64,000 bases of DNA. It comes from DASZBR01 sp033763845. Its GTDB lineage: Bacteria > Pseudomonadota > Gammaproteobacteria > DASZBR01. Within the stretch, counting starts at the first letter, position 1. Each line of letters begins with the position of its first letter. The position numbers and the translations under genes are program-made. The notes under the pieces are model-generated. The model ran no database searches. It had not been told where the DNA came from and saw nothing but the letters and a program-made list of their open reading frames with translations. Positions 63,730 through 64,000 of this stretch are shown one piece after another. The stretch covers positions 1 to 64,000 of the forward strand of contig JANRJR010000070.1 in the NCBI GenBank assembly GCA_033763845.1. Reading direction: 5' to 3'.

Positions 63730-64000
63730 TTATTTTTTCAAGACCCCGCTCAAAGAGCCTCCAGCCGCAACCTTGGCATTCTTTTCCGGCTTTGCAAATA
63801 ATTTATTTAAAAGTGGCTCATCAATCTCTACTCCAGCAATTTTTAGTTCATTTATACACCATGTTGTACAATTTTCAGCAGGTGTTGCAGCAGAATTGTG
63901 ATCATTTTTTGCGGCACGAGAGCCAAATTTTTGGTAATGTGGAAGCTCATCATATCTTCCTGCACCATTTAGCGCTGCATCATATAGCGCTTTGATTTCA
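63730..64000 (-). CDS. C-terminal part of an unknown protein with the Asn-Cys motif (runs off the window)
   Basis: The minus-strand frame is open from the window edge to the TAA at 63732-63730, giving about 89 residues. It contains AENCTTWCINELKIAGVEID, which aligns with ENCVTWVESKLALAGL of the 516-residue protein, and LPHYQKFGSR upstream of it resembles PYQSAGSHRF there. It thus ends with the same permuted papain-like Cys segment. Its stop is 16 bases before the start of the 1682-residue gene, so both are one transcription unit. Confidence 0.7.
   Translation of the reverse strand, partial: EIKALYDAALNGAGRYDELPHYQKFGSRAAKNDHNSAATPAENCTTWCINELKIAGVEIDEPLLNKLFAKPEKNAKVAAGGSLSGVLKK

Noticed and set aside
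1..64000. CRISPR arrays
   Set aside because: No regularly spaced short repeats with unique spacers were found; the only repeats are the three att-like copies, the helicase tail and regulatory palindromes.

Overview
The window is a low-GC gammaproteobacterial chromosome segment. Gene content (SecA/MutT, Hfq, RhlE-type helicase, YceI/cytochrome b561, ABC-F, CorA, plus large eukaryote-like modular proteins, an LqsS/LqsR-like signalling pair and MOB/T4CP genes) points to an intracellular or host-associated member of the Legionellales or a relative. This is inferred from gene families; no rRNA is present to confirm it.

Layout. (1) About 1-17.8 kb looks like ordinary chromosome: the end of an unknown gene, a multi-membrane protein, an exported protein, secA-mutT, hfq, a DEAD-box helicase with a 41-residue tandem-repeat tail, a GHKL ATPase plus DUF4325 pair, a YceI-cytb561-YceI cluster, a DUF2282 (bufferin-like) precursor with a DUF2063 partner, thioesterase, LysR, amine oxidase, ABC-F, PLD nuclease, CorA and YecM. 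(2) About 17.9-20.7 kb carries three copies of the 3' half of a tRNA-Phe(GAA) gene, each with the same AT-rich flank. These look like attachment-site scars of serially integrated elements, with a propeller-like protein between copies 2 and 3. (3) About 20.8-39.2 kb is mobile DNA: a trypsin-like protease, an EexN-like exclusion lipoprotein, LuxR and C1-like regulators with palindromic operators, SGNH hydrolase, acyltransferase, a VUT transporter, TraF peptidase, an arsM-arsC-arsR cluster, a VirD4/TraG coupling protein, MazEF, a tandem-HEPN gene with a partner, a MOBQ-like relaxase with an RSF1010-like oriT, TraC/TraD-like proteins and ArdA. No mating-pore (VirB) genes are seen, so the element looks mobilizable rather than self-transmissible. 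(4) About 39.2-51.1 kb has an IS110 transposase and an IS110 fragment flanking two effector-like genes, then a membrane-anchored trypsin-like protease, two coiled-coil proteins and a second, divergent Hfq. (5) About 51.3-56.1 kb is a CqsS/LqsS-type kinase, an LqsR-like regulator, a free receiver, a heme-oxygenase-like protein and a C1-like repressor; the same 15-bp palindrome sits before both transcription units. (6) About 56.1-64 kb has another repressor, small unknown genes and a 1682-residue protein (OTU, LRR, beta-propeller, LRR, permuted papain-like domain, membrane segment), preceded by a truncated relative.

The most interesting content is a set of four proteins sharing a His...Asn-Cys (permuted papain/NlpC-like) signature in different architectures, together with an apparently complete receptor-to-regulator quorum-sensing-like module that lacks a visible autoinducer synthase.
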